From the NCBI GenBank assembly GCA_946481405.1, contig CAMLNY010000118.1:1-5484 (forward strand): DNA of 5,484 nucleotides. The letters are read 5' to 3'. Each line of letters begins with the position of its first letter. Positions within the stretch are counted from its first letter, which is position 1. The stretch is from an uncultured Brevundimonas sp. GTDB lineage: Bacteria; Pseudomonadota; Alphaproteobacteria; Caulobacterales; Caulobacteraceae. The translations under genes were made by a program, and so were the position numbers. The notes below the pieces were generated by a model. The model was not told the origin of the DNA. It did not search any database and worked only from the letters and a program-made list of their open reading frames with translations. Positions 4,830-5,484 of this stretch are shown here, piece after piece.

Positions 4830-5484
4830 GGCGCGCCTCCAGACGACGCTTGCGGGAACGAAAGCCTGACCAAAGCCTCATCCATCAGCGCCTGAGGCAC
4901 GGGCATGAGCTTCGGCCCGTCCGTCCACACCAGCGCTGCCTCGACGGGGCGATCCGGATACAGCCTCGCCAGCACCGCGACATATGTGGCCATCTGGGTG
5001 ACGTAGGCGGGGTCGGCGTCCTCGACGCGGTCGGGGGCGGGGCGGTTGGTCTTGTAGTCAACGACCAGAACCCGCTCGGGCGTCACCACCAGCCGGTCGA
5101 TGCGGCCGTTGATGACCACGCCGGGGCGCAGGGCCCCGGCTCCACCGGTCAGGGCGATCTCCGCGCGGGAACCTTCTCCGAAGACGGCGGCGAACCGGTC
5201 GTCCTCCAGCACCCCGAAAGCGGCGGTGATCATCTCCGCGCGCTGCACGTCGGACAGGTCCCGCTCCTTGTCGAGCAGGCGGGCGGCCGCCGCGCGGCGG
5301 CCCGCGACCGGCATTTCGGGCAGGCGTTCGAGCAGCAGGTGAATCAGGTCGCCGCGCCGGAACCGTCCCAACGCCGCCCCCTGTCCATCCGACGCCACGG
5401 CCAGCGGCGACGGCGCAGCGATGCGTTTGGCGCCCTCCATCTGGGACGGGGAGACATAGCGAGCGGACGGATCGACCGGCGGCA
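4826..5484 (-). CDS. addA: Double-strand break repair helicase-nuclease AddA, C-terminal part (5'-truncated by window)
   Basis: The frame runs without a start from the window edge to TGA at 4826-4828, giving about 218 C-terminal residues of a protein that is normally over 1,100 long. This is the RecB-family nuclease domain. It shows a linker with R-Y-V-S-P-S and A-P-S-P-L-A, then G-D-L-I-H-L-L-L-E-R-L-P, where the His is the first nuclease motif. A G-R-I-D-R-L-V segment and V-L-V-V-D-Y-K-T-N-R (Asp codon at 5057-5059, Lys codon at 5051-5053) form the metal-binding Asp and Asp-x-Lys core, followed by Q-M-A-T-Y (QxxxY motif). With AddB, AddA unwinds and resects broken DNA ends to load RecA in the cytoplasm. 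The helicase domains and any addB lie outside the window. An ATG at 5440 is internal, not a start: the upstream frame still reads as AddA. The gene ends in a 4-base overlap with the esterase gene. Confidence 0.93.
   Translation of the reverse strand, partial: PPVDPSARYVSPSQMEGAKRIAAPSPLAVASDGQGAALGRFRRGDLIHLLLERLPEMPVAGRRAAAARLLDKERDLSDVQRAEMITAAFGVLEDDRFAAVFGEGSRAEIALTGGAGALRPGVVINGRIDRLVVTPERVLVVDYKTNRPAPDRVEDADPAYVTQMATYVAVLARLYPDRPVEAALVWTDGPKLMPVPQALMDEALVRLSFPQASSGGAP
4836..4840 (-). promoter_or_regulatory. Shine-Dalgarno of the esterase gene, inside addA
   Basis: GGAGG on the minus strand lies six bases before the esterase ATG at 4829, within the last codons of addA. It supports this start and suggests that the gene is expressed from the addA transcript. 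Confidence 0.75.

Noticed and set aside
4062..4895. Long plus-strand open frame (277 codons) opposite the esterase gene
   Set aside because: It mirrors the codon structure of the esterase, has no recognisable motif, and crosses the esterase-addA junction.
4826..5440. ATG at 5440 as the start of a separate 204-residue nuclease protein
   Set aside because: The frame stays open upstream to the window edge, and the upstream residues (R-Y-V-S-P-S) fit the AddA linker before the nuclease domain, so this is the 3' part of addA.

Overview
The window looks like chromosomal DNA of a GC-rich alphaproteobacterium. The protein styles (AddA C-terminus, TrmD, a long-tailed L19) and the addA/trxA neighbourhood fit the Caulobacterales, possibly a Brevundimonas- or Caulobacter-like organism. 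That placement is inference from protein style and gene order, not from a search. Nearly every base is coding. I see no RNA gene, insertion sequence, phage gene, CRISPR array or origin.

Layout. The left part (1-2071) is a plus-strand pair: the 3' part of a polysaccharide-lyase family 10 (pectate lyase-like) gene, then a galactose-mutarotase-family gene whose ATG shares one base with the lyase stop. The mutarotase carries a twin-arginine lipoprotein signal, so this is an export-side sugar-processing pair. Positions 2072-2130 hold a strong hairpin terminator between convergent transcription units. The rest (2131-5484) is a minus-strand run, in transcription order: the 3' end of addA (double-strand-break repair helicase-nuclease, cut by the window edge), a secreted alpha/beta-hydrolase esterase overlapping addA by 4 bases, trxA (thioredoxin), trmD (tRNA m1G37 methyltransferase) and rplS (ribosomal protein L19).

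How it fits together. Two functional themes are interleaved. The housekeeping theme (addA, trxA, trmD, rplS) joins fragments of two widely conserved gene orders: addB-addA-trxA of alphaproteobacteria and rpsP-rimM-trmD-rplS of bacteria generally. The carbohydrate theme (lyase, mutarotase, esterase) suggests plant cell-wall polysaccharide use: lyase cutting pectin-like chains, esterase removing acyl groups, mutarotase equilibrating released sugars. The esterase sits inside the housekeeping run, between addA and trxA, and is translationally coupled to addA.

I do not see a clearly new multi-gene system. The points most worth checking are the esterase embedded in the addA-trxA unit, the trxA-trmD junction with no rimM, a perfect hairpin abutting the trmD start codon with no Shine-Dalgarno, a Glu at the position of TrmD's catalytic Asp, and the long C-terminal extension of the lyase.
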